Source of the DNA: UBA6921 sp964532385
GTDB taxonomy: Bacteria > Pseudomonadota > Gammaproteobacteria > SG8-11
Reading direction: 5' to 3'
Length of the DNA stretch: 64,000 bases
Assembly: GCA_964532385.1 (NCBI GenBank)
Contig: CAZHHW010000003.1
Coordinates: 1 to 64,000 of the forward strand
Translations under genes and position numbers: made by a program
The notes under the pieces: generated by a model
What the model was told of the DNA's origin: nothing
Database searches by the model: none
What the model saw: only the letters and a program-made list of their open reading frames with translations
Shown: positions 49,833 to 59,076 of the stretch, piece by piece
Layout: the number at the start of each line of letters is the position of its first letter
How positions within the stretch are numbered: position 1 is the first letter of the stretch

Positions 49833-52640
49833 ATGGCAGGCCCAGAGCAAACAATAATCAACGATTCCTATACACAATGGCGGCGCATTTTCTGGCTGAT
49901 GCTAACGCTGCTGTGCGCGGTCAGCGCTCTGCTGGTGTGGAATGCGCACGACCGCAATACCAATGCGCAAGCCTTGCAGTCGGGGATGGTGCAAGCCGCG
50001 GTAACGGGTGCCGCGCATGAAATCGCCTTGCATGTGCGGGCTTTGCGCACGGCGGTGAGTTTATTCGCGGAGAAGGAGCGGCAGATGCTGCAGCGCCTGG
50101 CTGCGGACCCGAACAATATCGAAATCTACGAACAGCTACTTAAAAACATCAAGGTGTATTTCAACGACGGTTTCGCAGCGACCCTGGCCGATGAGCATGG
50201 CAATCCGGTGGTCGCGGATTTTGATGGATTTGTCGGGCAGTTATGTCAGGCGGATTTGCGCATCTATTCGCAAAGCGAGTTTTTGGTACCGGATGTTTAC
50301 ATTCACTCCAATAGCATTGGCTATCACTTCGACATCATGGTGCCGATCGATGTCGGCGCGCGCAAACCACACATTTTTTTCATCAGTTTTTATCCGCGCG
50401 AGATTGGAGCGATTCTGAGCCGCTACCAGTTGGCCGGACATCAACTGTTGTTGCTGGATCGCGAAGTCAATGGCCTGATCGAGATTGATGTCCAAGGTGC
50501 GCGTGACACCATGCAGCGCGACCATTTCATCAGCGAAACCGAACGTGCGCAGATTTTATTCAGTGCGCCGGTGGAGGGCACACGCTGGCGATTAGTCGAT
50601 CTTTCCGCTACCGGTGCGGGGCATGCGCTGGGACAGGCGGTATGGCGGGAGACCGCCGTGGCGATTACCGCGCTGGTGATGCTGAGCATGTATTTTTTGT
50701 ACACGCTACGGCAACACATGCGCCGTATCAACCAGCAAAATGCCACCTTGCGCGCGCAAGCGCAGGAAATTCAGGAACGCAGCGAGCAGGTCATTAATGT
50801 CCTGGAACGCACCACCGATGCCTATGTTGAATTCGACGCGAACTGGCATTGCACTTATCTAAACAGCCAGGCTGGAAAATTGCTGGCTCAATCGCCGGAA
50901 CGGGGTATTGGACAAGATATCAGGACGGCTTTTCCGGAACTGGCCGAGGCATTCTTTGAAGAAATGCAAAAAGCCCAGGCCGAGTCCGCAGCGCAGGTGT
51001 TTTCAGGCTTTTATCCGCCGTCGCGCTGGTTGGAAATCCATGTGCATCCCATGGCGGACCGCACGACTGTGATTATGCGCGATATCACCCAGGAACGTGC
51101 CGCTTGGGAACGGGCCAAAGATAGCGAAACGCGTAATCGGGCCATCCTCGATCACATTGCCGATGCCATCATCACCATCGATAGGAACGGCATCATCGAA
51201 ACTTTTAATCCCACCGCCGAGCAGGTATTCCAGTATCGCGCGCAAGAGGCTATCGGAAAAAATGTCAAGATCCTGATGCCGGAGGCCGACAGCGAACATC
51301 ACGATGAATACATTGCGCAATATTTTGCCGGCGGCGCCGGCACCTGGCTCGACAAGACGCGTGAACTCATCGGGCGGCGTAAAGACGGCAAACTGTTTCC
51401 TGTTGAATTATGCGTTACTCGCGTCAAAGTGCATGAGAGCGATATTTTTATCGCGGCGATGCGCGATATCAGTGTGCGCAAGGAAGTCGAGAGACGCATT
51501 CGCGAGCTGGCGCGGCTGCCGGATGAAAGCCCTACGCCGGTCATGCGTGTGGACGGCGCCGGTGTGATCAGCTATGCGAACCGTCCGGCGGAGGAAGAAC
51601 TGCTGCATTGCTGGGATACCACGGTCGACGGCGACGTGCCGTTGAAGATCGCAGCTATGATCACTGAAGCACTGGCCGCCGGCAGCCCGATGGAACGGGA
51701 AATCGTCTGCGCCGACCAGGTGTTTCTGGTGATGTTTGCGCCAGTTGTGGACGGTAATTATGTCAATCTCTATGCGGAGGATATCACCGAGCGCAAACGC
51801 GCCGGGCAGGAACTCAAGAATCATCGCGACCATCTCGAAGAACTGGTCAGCGAACGCACCACCGCGCTGGTCATGGCGCATAACGATGCGCTGGTCGCAA
51901 GCCGCGCCAAGAGTGCGTTTCTGGCCAGCATGAGTCACGAATTGCGCACTCCCCTGAATGCCATCATCGGTTACAGCGAAATGCTGGAAGAAAATGCAAT
52001 CGAAGCAGGCAATACGGAGTTGGGCGCCGATCTGCGCAAGATCACCGGATCAGGGCGCCACCTGTTGACATTAATTAACGACATTCTCGATCTGTCGAAA
52101 ATCGAAGCGGGTAAAGTACAGTTTTCACTTGAGGAATTCAGGGTGGAAGATTTATTGCAGGATATTGAAACGACCATTCGTCCGATGGTGACCAAAAATC
52201 AGAACCGTTTCGACATGGTGGCCGACGGCGAGCTGGGAACCATGTATTCCGATGCGTTACGCGTGAAGCAAGTGTTGCTGAATCTGTTGAGCAATGCCTG
52301 CAAATTCACCACACGCGGCCGTATCACCCTCATGGCGCGCCGTGAAATCACCGCTGCTGGCGCGGGCTTGTCATTTATCGTCAATGACACGGGCATCGGT
52401 ATGAGCCAGGAACAGACTATGCGGTTATTCGAACCTTTTACCCAGGCCGATCGCGCCACTGCGATCAAATACGGCGGTACCGGACTGGGGCTCGCGATCA
52501 GCCGGCGTTTATGTCAGTTGATGGGCGGTGATATCCGGCTGCATAGCGCCCTGGGTGTGGGCAGCAGTTTTACAGTGCGCCTACCGGCGGAAACAGTGGC
52601 GCAGATCGAGCCCCCCGTGGTGGCTTTAGTCAGTTCTTGA
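49833..52640 (+). CDS. Multi-PAS membrane sensor histidine kinase
   Basis: Kinase of 935 aa. Helix 1 (IFWLMLTLLCAVSALLVW) is at about 18-36, followed by a periplasmic Cache-like sensor (residues 40-270) and helix 2 (TAVAITALVMLSMYFLYTL). Three PAS modules come next: VINVLERTTDAYVEFDANWH, AILDHIADAIITIDRNGIIE with FQYRAQEAIGKNVKILMPEA (FixL-like), and PVMRVDGAGVISYANRPAEE. HisKA has MSHELRTPLNAIIGYSEML (His about 701), and HATPase NLLSNACKFT, VNDTGIGM and GTGLGLAISRRL. It resembles FixL-type oxygen PAS in wording, but the haem-binding His is not certain. Start codon is uncertain (an upstream in-frame ATG at 49776 has no ribosome site). No cognate regulator adjacent. Confidence 0.88.
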   Translation: MAGPEQTIINDSYTQWRRIFWLMLTLLCAVSALLVWNAHDRNTNAQALQSGMVQAAVTGAAHEIALHVRALRTAVSLFAEKERQMLQRLAADPNNIEIYEQLLKNIKVYFNDGFAATLADEHGNPVVADFDGFVGQLCQADLRIYSQSEFLVPDVYIHSNSIGYHFDIMVPIDVGARKPHIFFISFYPREIGAILSRYQLAGHQLLLLDREVNGLIEIDVQGARDTMQRDHFISETERAQILFSAPVEGTRWRLVDLSATGAGHALGQAVWRETAVAITALVMLSMYFLYTLRQHMRRINQQNATLRAQAQEIQERSEQVINVLERTTDAYVEFDANWHCTYLNSQAGKLLAQSPERGIGQDIRTAFPELAEAFFEEMQKAQAESAAQVFSGFYPPSRWLEIHVHPMADRTTVIMRDITQERAAWERAKDSETRNRAILDHIADAIITIDRNGIIETFNPTAEQVFQYRAQEAIGKNVKILMPEADSEHHDEYIAQYFAGGAGTWLDKTRELIGRRKDGKLFPVELCVTRVKVHESDIFIAAMRDISVRKEVERRIRELARLPDESPTPVMRVDGAGVISYANRPAEEELLHCWDTTVDGDVPLKIAAMITEALAAGSPMEREIVCADQVFLVMFAPVVDGNYVNLYAEDITERKRAGQELKNHRDHLEELVSERTTALVMAHNDALVASRAKSAFLASMSHELRTPLNAIIGYSEMLEENAIEAGNTELGADLRKITGSGRHLLTLINDILDLSKIEAGKVQFSLEEFRVEDLLQDIETTIRPMVTKNQNRFDMVADGELGTMYSDALRVKQVLLNLLSNACKFTTRGRITLMARREITAAGAGLSFIVNDTGIGMSQEQTMRLFEPFTQADRATAIKYGGTGLGLAISRRLCQLMGGDIRLHSALGVGSSFTVRLPAETVAQIEPPVVALVSS

Positions 52641-53133
52641 CTGTTTTGAATTTTTGTTCCAGCAGTTTCTTGTCTTCATACCACAATTCGAAACGCCATT
52701 CGCCGGCCACCATTTCAAAATCGTGGTTCAAGCTGTAACCCGTGTAATCGGTGAGCTCACCGCTTCTTATAATCAGTGGTAATTTGGTTTCATAGCCGGT
52801 CGAGGCTTTTTGTCCGGGCTTGGTCATGCGCGGATGCACGACGACTTCGCGGAGTTCGATGTCTTCTTTGCCGGTGAAGCCCTTGAGCTGAAAGTGAAAG
52901 CCGAACAAACGGCCCGCTTCGATCGGAATAATGTCGGTCTGCTGCACCAACTTGACGGTGGCTCCCGCCTGGGTAATCCCAGAGGTGATGTTCTGGTCTT
53001 CGTAACGCTGACCTTCGCTGAGCACCTCGTAGTAACCGAATTCGAGAATTTCGGCGCTCGGCGACGCGGCGGCCATGGTGCAGGGAACGATGCCGGCGAG
53101 CAGGGCTACGGTATAGAAAAAAGTGTTGCGCAT
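52630..53133 (-). CDS. DUF3859 domain periplasmic protein
   Basis: Protein of 167 aa with a signal peptide (MRNTFFYTVALLAGIVPC, cleaved near MAAAS) and a beta-rich domain: SAEILEFGYYEVLSEGQRYE, GRLFGFHFQLKGF, VVVHPRMTKPG and HDFEMVAGEWRFELWYEDKK. This order is the DUF3859 family of unknown function. It ends 11 bases inside the convergent kinase gene, so the two transcripts overlap. The start at 53133 follows an AGG-type ribosome site. Confidence 0.85.
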   Translation of the reverse strand: MRNTFFYTVALLAGIVPCTMAAASPSAEILEFGYYEVLSEGQRYEDQNITSGITQAGATVKLVQQTDIIPIEAGRLFGFHFQLKGFTGKEDIELREVVVHPRMTKPGQKASTGYETKLPLIIRSGELTDYTGYSLNHDFEMVAGEWRFELWYEDKKLLEQKFKTVKN

Positions 53134-53233
53134 GGAGCTGTCCTTAAAGTTTGAATGTTGCATGTCAAAATGCCAAGCCTTGGCACAGTTATGTTTCCCT
53201 TATTTTGTTTGCGCCTCCCGGATTATGCACTCC

Positions 53234-54016
53234 TCAAGCGTCCCATTGGTACGCGGCCATGGATAAAATTCCGTAGTTGAAATCTTCATGCAGCGAGCGG
53301 CCCGCGGCTGAATTGGCCGCACCCAGTGCAACAAACAGCGGCAGAAAATGTTCGGGCGTGGGATGAATGCGTAACGCATGCGGCGCATGCTGCGGGTAGT
53401 CGAGCAGTTCGGTGAGGTCGCCGCGCGTGATGGCGGCGTTCAGCCAGGCATCGAACGCGAGGACATGATCGGACGGCGCGGTGTTGATGGCCTGGCCGCG
53501 AAATTCACGCAGATTATGCGTCGCCCCGCCGCTGGCGAGAATCAATACGCCTTCATCCCGCAGCGGCCGCAAGGCTTGACCCAGCGCGAAATGATGGGCG
53601 GGATCCTGTTGGGGCTGCACGGACAGTTGCACTACCGGAATATCCGCTTGCGGATAGGTCAGCATCAACGGCACCCAGGCGCCATGATCCAGACCCCGCT
53701 GCGGATGCAGTGCCGCGTTCAGACCGGCGGCATTCAGCAGGGCTTGCGCACGCGAGGCTAACGCTGGATCGCCGCGAGCGGGATAGTGCAGCGCATACAG
53801 CTCCTGTGGAAAACCCATGAAGTCGTGAATGGTGGGTGGTGCGGCACTGCCTGTGAGCATCGGGTGAGGGGTTTCCCAGTGTGCCGACACGCACAGAATT
53901 GCGCGCGGGTGCGGCAGGGCAAGGCCCAGCTCGCGCAAAAAGTCCGGCGTGCGCCCCCGGTCGGTGGCCAGCGTGGGTGCGCCGTGTGAAACAAAAATAA
54001 TCGGCATGCGCGTCAT
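53234..54016 (-). CDS. LigB-type extradiol dioxygenase (YgiD/DODA-like)
   Basis: Non-haem iron or zinc dioxygenase of 260 aa: MPIIFVSHGAPTLATDRG, AILCVSAHWETPHPMLTG, HDFMGFPQELYALHYPARGD, GLDHGAWVPLMLTYPQADIP, ILASGGATHNLREF and FLPLFVALGAA. His residues at SHGAP, AHWE and GLDHGAW match the metal ligands of the class III ring-cleavage family to which plant/bacterial DOPA dioxygenase belongs. In Escherichia coli the homologue is YgiD, whose physiological role is unclear. Start ATG 54016 (or 54007). Divergent from pncC. Confidence 0.9.
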   Translation of the reverse strand: MTRMPIIFVSHGAPTLATDRGRTPDFLRELGLALPHPRAILCVSAHWETPHPMLTGSAAPPTIHDFMGFPQELYALHYPARGDPALASRAQALLNAAGLNAALHPQRGLDHGAWVPLMLTYPQADIPVVQLSVQPQQDPAHHFALGQALRPLRDEGVLILASGGATHNLREFRGQAINTAPSDHVLAFDAWLNAAITRGDLTELLDYPQHAPHALRIHPTPEHFLPLFVALGAANSAAGRSLHEDFNYGILSMAAYQWDA

Positions 54017-54098
54017 GCGTGCATTAAATACCAGGTGAGGCCGTTGCGCCAAGCGACGCGCGAATTCTATAGTGGGCTTCCGCAATGGAGCATCAACG

Positions 54099-54587
54099 AT
54101 GGATTTGGATCTTCTGGCACAGCAGGTGGGCGCCCAATTGCGCCGGCAAGCTCTGCTTTTGGTCACGGCCGAATCGTGCACAGGCGGCTGGATAGCGAAA
54201 GCCATTACCGACATTGCTGGCAGTTCCGCCTGGTTCGACCGCGGGTTTATTACCTACACCAATGCGGCCAAGCAGGAGATGCTGGGTGTGCGCGCGGAAA
54301 CCCTGGCAGCGCAGGGCGCGGTGAGTGAGGCGAGCGTGCTTGAAATGGCGGAAGGCGCATTGGCGCGCAGCCATGCCCAGGTGAGCGTGGCGGTGAGCGG
54401 CATTGCCGGACCCGGTGGGGCCACGTTGACAAAGCCGGTCGGCCTCGTGTGTTTTGCATGGGGCAGGACCGGGTATGCAACCACCACGGCAGCCGAGCAG
54501 TTCAGCGGCGACCGAGATTCCGTCCGGCGCCAGGCGGTGGCGCGCGCCTTGCGCGGAGTGCTGGAGCTGCTACAACGCCCCATGTGA
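54099..54587 (+). CDS. pncC: Nicotinamide-nucleotide amidohydrolase PncC (CinA C-terminal domain)
   Basis: Enzyme of 162 aa that deamidates nicotinamide mononucleotide in the NAD salvage cycle. Motifs: LLVTAESCTGGWIAKAITDI, GSSAWFDRGFITYTNAAKQE, LGVRAETLAAQGAVSE, VAVSGIAGPGGAT and PVGLVCFAW. ATG 54099 has GGAG 8 bases upstream. In many gammaproteobacteria it directly precedes recA; here four minus-strand genes and 4.5 kb separate them, evidence for an insertion into the ancestral order. Confidence 0.95.
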   Translation: MDLDLLAQQVGAQLRRQALLLVTAESCTGGWIAKAITDIAGSSAWFDRGFITYTNAAKQEMLGVRAETLAAQGAVSEASVLEMAEGALARSHAQVSVAVSGIAGPGGATLTKPVGLVCFAWGRTGYATTTAAEQFSGDRDSVRRQAVARALRGVLELLQRPM

Positions 54588-54627
54588 TGACATCCGGCAC
54601 TGCAATGGCAGCGCCGGATCGCCAGAA

Positions 54628-55062
54628 TTACTCCAGCGTGAGGATCACCCGGAGGCCTTCTTTGCCCGCAGCGGCGCTGGCCGGCACATAGCCGATCGCG
54701 TCCACGTCCTTCGCGACATTATTCACCACCACCGCTTCCGGTTTGCTGACCGGCGGATTTTTCGCGGTATTGGTGATTTTCTTGTTAGCCCATTCGCTGG
54801 CCGAATCACGTGCCGAAGCGCCGAGGATTTTTTGCGAAAATAATTCTCGCGACTCGGACTTCGCCGGCAAATCGTAAGCCGTAATACGCGCGCCGTTGTC
54901 CCAGGTGACAATGTTGTCGTTGTAGATATTTTTCACATCGGCCGGAGTCAATGCTTGCGTATTCTTGGCATTGACGATGACCACTATTTTTTCCGCCGCA
55001 ATGGCCGGGCTGCCAAACAATGTCAGCACCAACGCGAGAGAGGCAATAGGATTTGTTCGCAT
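54628..55062 (-). CDS. PstS-like phosphate-binding-domain protein (short)
   Basis: Exported protein of 144 aa with a signal peptide (to about residue 22, AIA-AEK) and a PBP-like fold: KIVVIVNAKNTQALTPADVK, NIYNDNIVTWDNGARITAYD, SRELFSQKILG and AIGYVPASAAAGKEGLRVIL. It is half the size of true PstS and belongs to the short family often found next to OprO/P-type porins. It is 13 bases after the porin gene, so they form an operon. I infer phosphate or phosphonate binding. No Pho box is recognised ahead of the porin. Confidence 0.8.
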   Translation of the reverse strand: MRTNPIASLALVLTLFGSPAIAAEKIVVIVNAKNTQALTPADVKNIYNDNIVTWDNGARITAYDLPAKSESRELFSQKILGASARDSASEWANKKITNTAKNPPVSKPEAVVVNNVAKDVDAIGYVPASAAAGKEGLRVILTLE

Positions 55063-55075
55063 AAATTTTCCTCTC

Positions 55076-56152
55076 TCAGTTGCCCAGATAGCCCACGACG
55101 CTAAAGGTCGTGGATGCATAGTTATCTTGAGTTGAATCGTTGAAGCTGAACAGATGGTGTTCCAGCTTCAGCACGATCGCATGACTGACGTGGTAGTTCA
55201 CGAACATGCTGTTGGCGATTTCATGATTGTCGATCTTGTCGGTGGCGCTGTTGTTATCGTAAAAGCTGTGCCGCAGGCCGACCGTCCAATCATTAACGAC
55301 GTCGTACATGAACTGCGCGTAATAACCCGTGTTCACATAGTCCGCGCCGCTGACCGGGGTATGCTTGCCCCTGGCGTATTCGCTTTGAAACGCAAAACTG
55401 CCAGTCTTGACTTTTACATGCGCACCGCTTGCCACCTTTTCGGTGTCGAGGTTATCCGTGTCCCGGTAGTACGTCAGCCCGATTTCCGTGAGCTTCAAAA
55501 AGGGCAGCAGCAGCCCGACATTAAGGCCCGCCGCTTTATGCGAGTTCTCATCTTTGCTGCCGGTGTTGCCTTCACCATTTCCCCAATACAGGTCGTATTT
55601 CAGAAAACTTCCGGCCAGCGGACGAATGCCGTAGGCCATCGCACCGTCGAAGATCTGCGGAAAAATCCTGCGAATATGCAAAGGCAGTGCTTGTGTCGGT
55701 ACGAACGGCGGATAGTGGTCGACATTCCAAAGTCCGGCCGGTGTAAAGAAACGGCCCAGCCGGAAACTGGCGTCGGGGCGCCACGCATAACTGAGATTCA
55801 CCGCCTCGGCGAAGATCTCACCCTCGGTGGTACCGGTTTCATGTTTGGGTGCATCCTCGTATTCGATTTCCGAGAAGAAGCGCCACTGCTCGGTAATGCG
55901 TTTCTCGAAGAACAGCGACAGGTGATGCAGGCGGAACCCATGCGAGGCCTCGCCCGGTTGGTTGGTTATGGTGTATTCCGTATCGGTGTAGCCTGACACC
56001 GTCAGCATGTCTTCCAGACGCGAATTCAGTTCCGCCGCGTCCTCTTTGAGCACCGTGACTTCCTCTTCCAGTGCATTGCCGCCGGCCGCAGGGCTGGCAG
56101 GGGCAAGCATCAGCCCGAACGGCAGGAGACATAATCCCAAATAGCGCTTCAT
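55076..56152 (-). CDS. Outer-membrane porin (phosphate-selective O/P-like)
   Basis: Protein of 358 aa with a signal peptide (MKRYLGLCLLPFGLMLA, to about 23), a short coiled coil (LEEEVTVLKEDAAELNSRLE), and a 16-strand-type barrel. It has HHLSLFFEKRITEQWRFFSE and RLGRFFTPAGLWNVDHYPPF, as in the OprO/P family, and ends TFSVVGYLGN. It pairs with the downstream short phosphate-binding protein. GGAGG precedes the ATG. Anion selectivity is inferred from the family, not from the sequence. Confidence 0.85.
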   Translation of the reverse strand: MKRYLGLCLLPFGLMLAPASPAAGGNALEEEVTVLKEDAAELNSRLEDMLTVSGYTDTEYTITNQPGEASHGFRLHHLSLFFEKRITEQWRFFSEIEYEDAPKHETGTTEGEIFAEAVNLSYAWRPDASFRLGRFFTPAGLWNVDHYPPFVPTQALPLHIRRIFPQIFDGAMAYGIRPLAGSFLKYDLYWGNGEGNTGSKDENSHKAAGLNVGLLLPFLKLTEIGLTYYRDTDNLDTEKVASGAHVKVKTGSFAFQSEYARGKHTPVSGADYVNTGYYAQFMYDVVNDWTVGLRHSFYDNNSATDKIDNHEIANSMFVNYHVSHAIVLKLEHHLFSFNDSTQDNYASTTFSVVGYLGN

Positions 56153-56265
56153 TCACCAGCCTCCGTAATAACGCATTGAATTTAAAATTAAGTTGCTTGT
56201 TCGCCCAGTGGCTATCGGCGTGAACTTGTTAACACATGAGAAGAAAAAACGATGCGATAGCGGAA

Positions 56266-58758
56266 TTAGTGCGATTTAAGTTTCGCCAGCGCGTCGCGTG
56301 CGCGCGTATGGCCTTGCTCGGCCGCGGCGCGCAACCACTTCTCGGCGTTCGCGCCGTTTTGGGCGACACCGTCGCCGCGCTGGTACATCGAAGCCAGTGC
56401 GAACTGCGCGTCGGCGTAGTTGGAGTCGGCGGCTTTCTGGTACCACTTAAGAGCTTCCGCAAAATTTACGGTTGTGCCATCGCCTTTTGCATAACGCTCG
56501 CCGAGCTGGAATTGGGAGGACGTATGTTCCTGTTGCGCCGCGCGTTGGTACCATTCCAGCGCCAGTGTCCGGTTTGCAGTCACCGCGATGCCCTTGTCGT
56601 AGAATCGCGCCACCGCCGCCTGCGCATCCGGGTTACCTTGCTCTCCGGCTTGCGTATACCACTTTAATGCTTCGCTGTTATCGCGGGCCACCGCGGTGCC
56701 TTGTTCATAGATTTCGCCGAGGCGGAATTGGGCTTGGATGTCGCCACTCTCGGCGGCCTTTTTCAACCACTTGATCGCATCCCATTTGGCGGTTTCGGTC
56801 TGGTCGCGCGGCACGCCCTGGCCTTTAAGATACATCTCGGCGAGTTGCATCTGGGCTTCGATGTTGCCGGTTTCGGAGGCTTTGCGGAACCAATCGGCTG
56901 CCTGGATCAAGTCGCGTTTGATCCCCAAGCCTTTGCGATACAAAGTGCCCAGGGCAAACTGTCCCTCGCCATTGTTCTGCGCGGCGGCGCGCTGGTACCA
57001 ATGGAATGCATCCTCATAGTTTTTGACGCGGCCGCTGCCGCGCCGGTACACATCGCCCAGCAGTAATTGAGCCTGCACGTTGCCGTTTTCCGCGGGCGCG
57101 CGTAGCCACTTGATGGCTTGTTCATGGTCGCGCTCCATCGCATCTCCTTCGCTGTACATCGTGCCCAAACGCAATTGCGCCTGGAGGTGGCCCTGTTCGG
57201 CCGCCTTAACGAGCCAGTTCAGTGCTTCTTCAGTGTTGCGCGGTGTGTCCACGCCTTGTTCGTACAGGAGCGCCAGTTGATAGGACGCGTCGCGATCGCC
57301 CTTTTCCGCGGATTTGTGGATTTGTTCAAACGCCGTGAGTTCTGGTTGGGGCGGTTTCGCGGTTTCGCGTTCCACGTCTGTTTTGGGCTTGGGTGGTGCG
57401 GCAGGTTTTTCAACCTCTTTACGTTTTACCGTTTCGGATTCCTCGGCGCGACGCGCGCTCAGATCTTTATTGATGTCGGCTTTGTTTGACGTTTTAAATT
57501 TATCCAGCAGGGCGAGCGCCGCCACGTGTTTCTGTTCCGCCGCGCGTTGCAGCCAGCGCAGCGCCTCCACCGAATTGCGTTCGCTGCCCGGTTCGAGTAA
57601 CAGCCGCCCTAATTCGTATTGAGCATCCACATCGGCGGAGCGGGCCGCTGCGGTGAGCCAGTGGATCGCTTCCTTGGTGTTCTTTGCGACGCCGCGTCCG
57701 TTCAGATACAGCATGCCATACGCAAATTGCGCATCGGTCAGGCCTTGCCCCGCGGCGCGTTTCCACCATTGCGCGGCTTGCCCGTCATCTTTGACAACAC
57801 CTGCGCCCAGCTCATACAAACGGCCCAGTTGATATTGCGAATTGGCGTGGCCGCGCTCGGCGGCCTTGGTGAGCCATTTACGCGCCTGGGCCGGATCCTT
57901 CGCCAGCCCGGTGCCATTCATGTACAGCACCCCGATCTGATATTGCGCGTCGAGTACGCCTTCTTCCGCCGCTTTGCCCAGCCAAAGGGCCGCCTCTTTT
58001 TCGCTTTTTCTGATCCCGTGCCCGGTGAGCAAGGCCATGCCGTAATGACGCTGTGCATTGACATGTCCTTTGCGCGCCGCCTGTTCAAACCATTCCGTGG
58101 CGGTGCGCGCATCGGCGCTGACCCCTTGCCCGGCGGCATACAGCATTGCGGTTAAGTATTGCGCTTCGACATGCCCCTGTTCGGCGGCGCCGGTCAGCAG
58201 GCGAGCGGCCTGTGGATAATCTTTCTTGCCGCCCTGGCCGCGCAAAAGCATGGAACCGGCAAGAAATTGTGCCTCGGTGTTCTGCAACTCGGCCGCTTTC
58301 TTGTACCAGAACAGTGCCTGGCTGAGGTCGACGGTGATGCCCCCGGTGCTATACCACTGCCCCAGCAACAACTGCGCATCGACATGCCCGCTGCGCGCCG
58401 CACGTTGATACCACGTCAGTGCCTGCGCCGGGTCTTTGGGTACGCCATTGCCCTGTGCGTAAATATTGCCAAGCTCGAATTGCGCATCCATATGGCCCTG
58501 ATTGGCGGCGGCGAGATACCAATGAAGGGCTTCCTCCATATCCAGCTTGACGCCCTGACCGCCGGCGTACATGGAACCGAGCATGAACTGCGCACTGGCA
58601 TCGCCCTCTTTGCTGGCGAGTTCCGTGACTTGCTCAACCGGAATCGACACCACCGCCTCGATACTGAAGGCAGCGGCGAGCAACACCAGGCAGATCATGT
58701 ACGCAAACCCGCGTGCCACACGAGGGTGTTGACAAAAGAGGGGGCTGCGATTCGGCAT
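56266..58758 (-). CDS. Large Sel1-repeat protein, exported
   Basis: Protein of 830 aa with an N-terminal signal or anchor (FAYMICLVLLAAAFSIEAVV). Nineteen Sel1-like repeats of about 36 residues follow the pattern DAQFxLGxxYxxGxGVxxDxxxAxxWYxxAAxQG. Ten (residues about 50-420) are separated by a charged Pro/Lys linker (NKADINKDLSARRAEESETV, 423-480) from nine more (480-820). Such solenoids scaffold protein complexes or signal at the envelope. The short spacing to the porin operon and same strand do not by themselves show cooperation. Function unknown. Confidence 0.9.
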   Translation of the reverse strand: MPNRSPLFCQHPRVARGFAYMICLVLLAAAFSIEAVVSIPVEQVTELASKEGDASAQFMLGSMYAGGQGVKLDMEEALHWYLAAANQGHMDAQFELGNIYAQGNGVPKDPAQALTWYQRAARSGHVDAQLLLGQWYSTGGITVDLSQALFWYKKAAELQNTEAQFLAGSMLLRGQGGKKDYPQAARLLTGAAEQGHVEAQYLTAMLYAAGQGVSADARTATEWFEQAARKGHVNAQRHYGMALLTGHGIRKSEKEAALWLGKAAEEGVLDAQYQIGVLYMNGTGLAKDPAQARKWLTKAAERGHANSQYQLGRLYELGAGVVKDDGQAAQWWKRAAGQGLTDAQFAYGMLYLNGRGVAKNTKEAIHWLTAAARSADVDAQYELGRLLLEPGSERNSVEALRWLQRAAEQKHVAALALLDKFKTSNKADINKDLSARRAEESETVKRKEVEKPAAPPKPKTDVERETAKPPQPELTAFEQIHKSAEKGDRDASYQLALLYEQGVDTPRNTEEALNWLVKAAEQGHLQAQLRLGTMYSEGDAMERDHEQAIKWLRAPAENGNVQAQLLLGDVYRRGSGRVKNYEDAFHWYQRAAAQNNGEGQFALGTLYRKGLGIKRDLIQAADWFRKASETGNIEAQMQLAEMYLKGQGVPRDQTETAKWDAIKWLKKAAESGDIQAQFRLGEIYEQGTAVARDNSEALKWYTQAGEQGNPDAQAAVARFYDKGIAVTANRTLALEWYQRAAQQEHTSSQFQLGERYAKGDGTTVNFAEALKWYQKAADSNYADAQFALASMYQRGDGVAQNGANAEKWLRAAAEQGHTRARDALAKLKSH

Positions 58759-59076
58759 GATGGATTGCTTGTAAATGAAATGTTAACGACAAGTATGTCG
58801 GAAACATGATGTTCAGCACGCTGAATACCTGTCAGGTCTGCCTTCGCCGGATGGGGTCTGAATGCATCGCGGGAAGTGCCGCTCAAGGTTGAAATGGGTA
58901 CGAATGACTCAGGAAAATCCAGCTTGATGCATTGGGTCTGACGGTTCCCACGCAGAAGGCTTGATCATTGCGGCCTTTCCTTGCATAAGGACTAGGCCGC
59001 TTCGCACTCCTATGGAATAATTGCGCATCCATTTTTACAGGGCTCGGCGCTTTGGGTGGCGAAGTTGGAGGCGGGT
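58759..59076. other. Sel1-recA intergenic region
   Basis: 318 bases between divergent genes; it must hold the promoters of both. I find no convincing LexA box (CTG-N10-CAG). The nearest match, at 58821, has the wrong spacing. A GGAGG ribosome site for recA lies at the right end. Confidence 0.5.

Noticed and set aside
58821..58835. Possible LexA/SOS box upstream of recA
   Set aside because: The match is CTG-N9-CAG, one base short of the required N10, and lacks the AT-rich core. No alternative class of LexA site was recognised.
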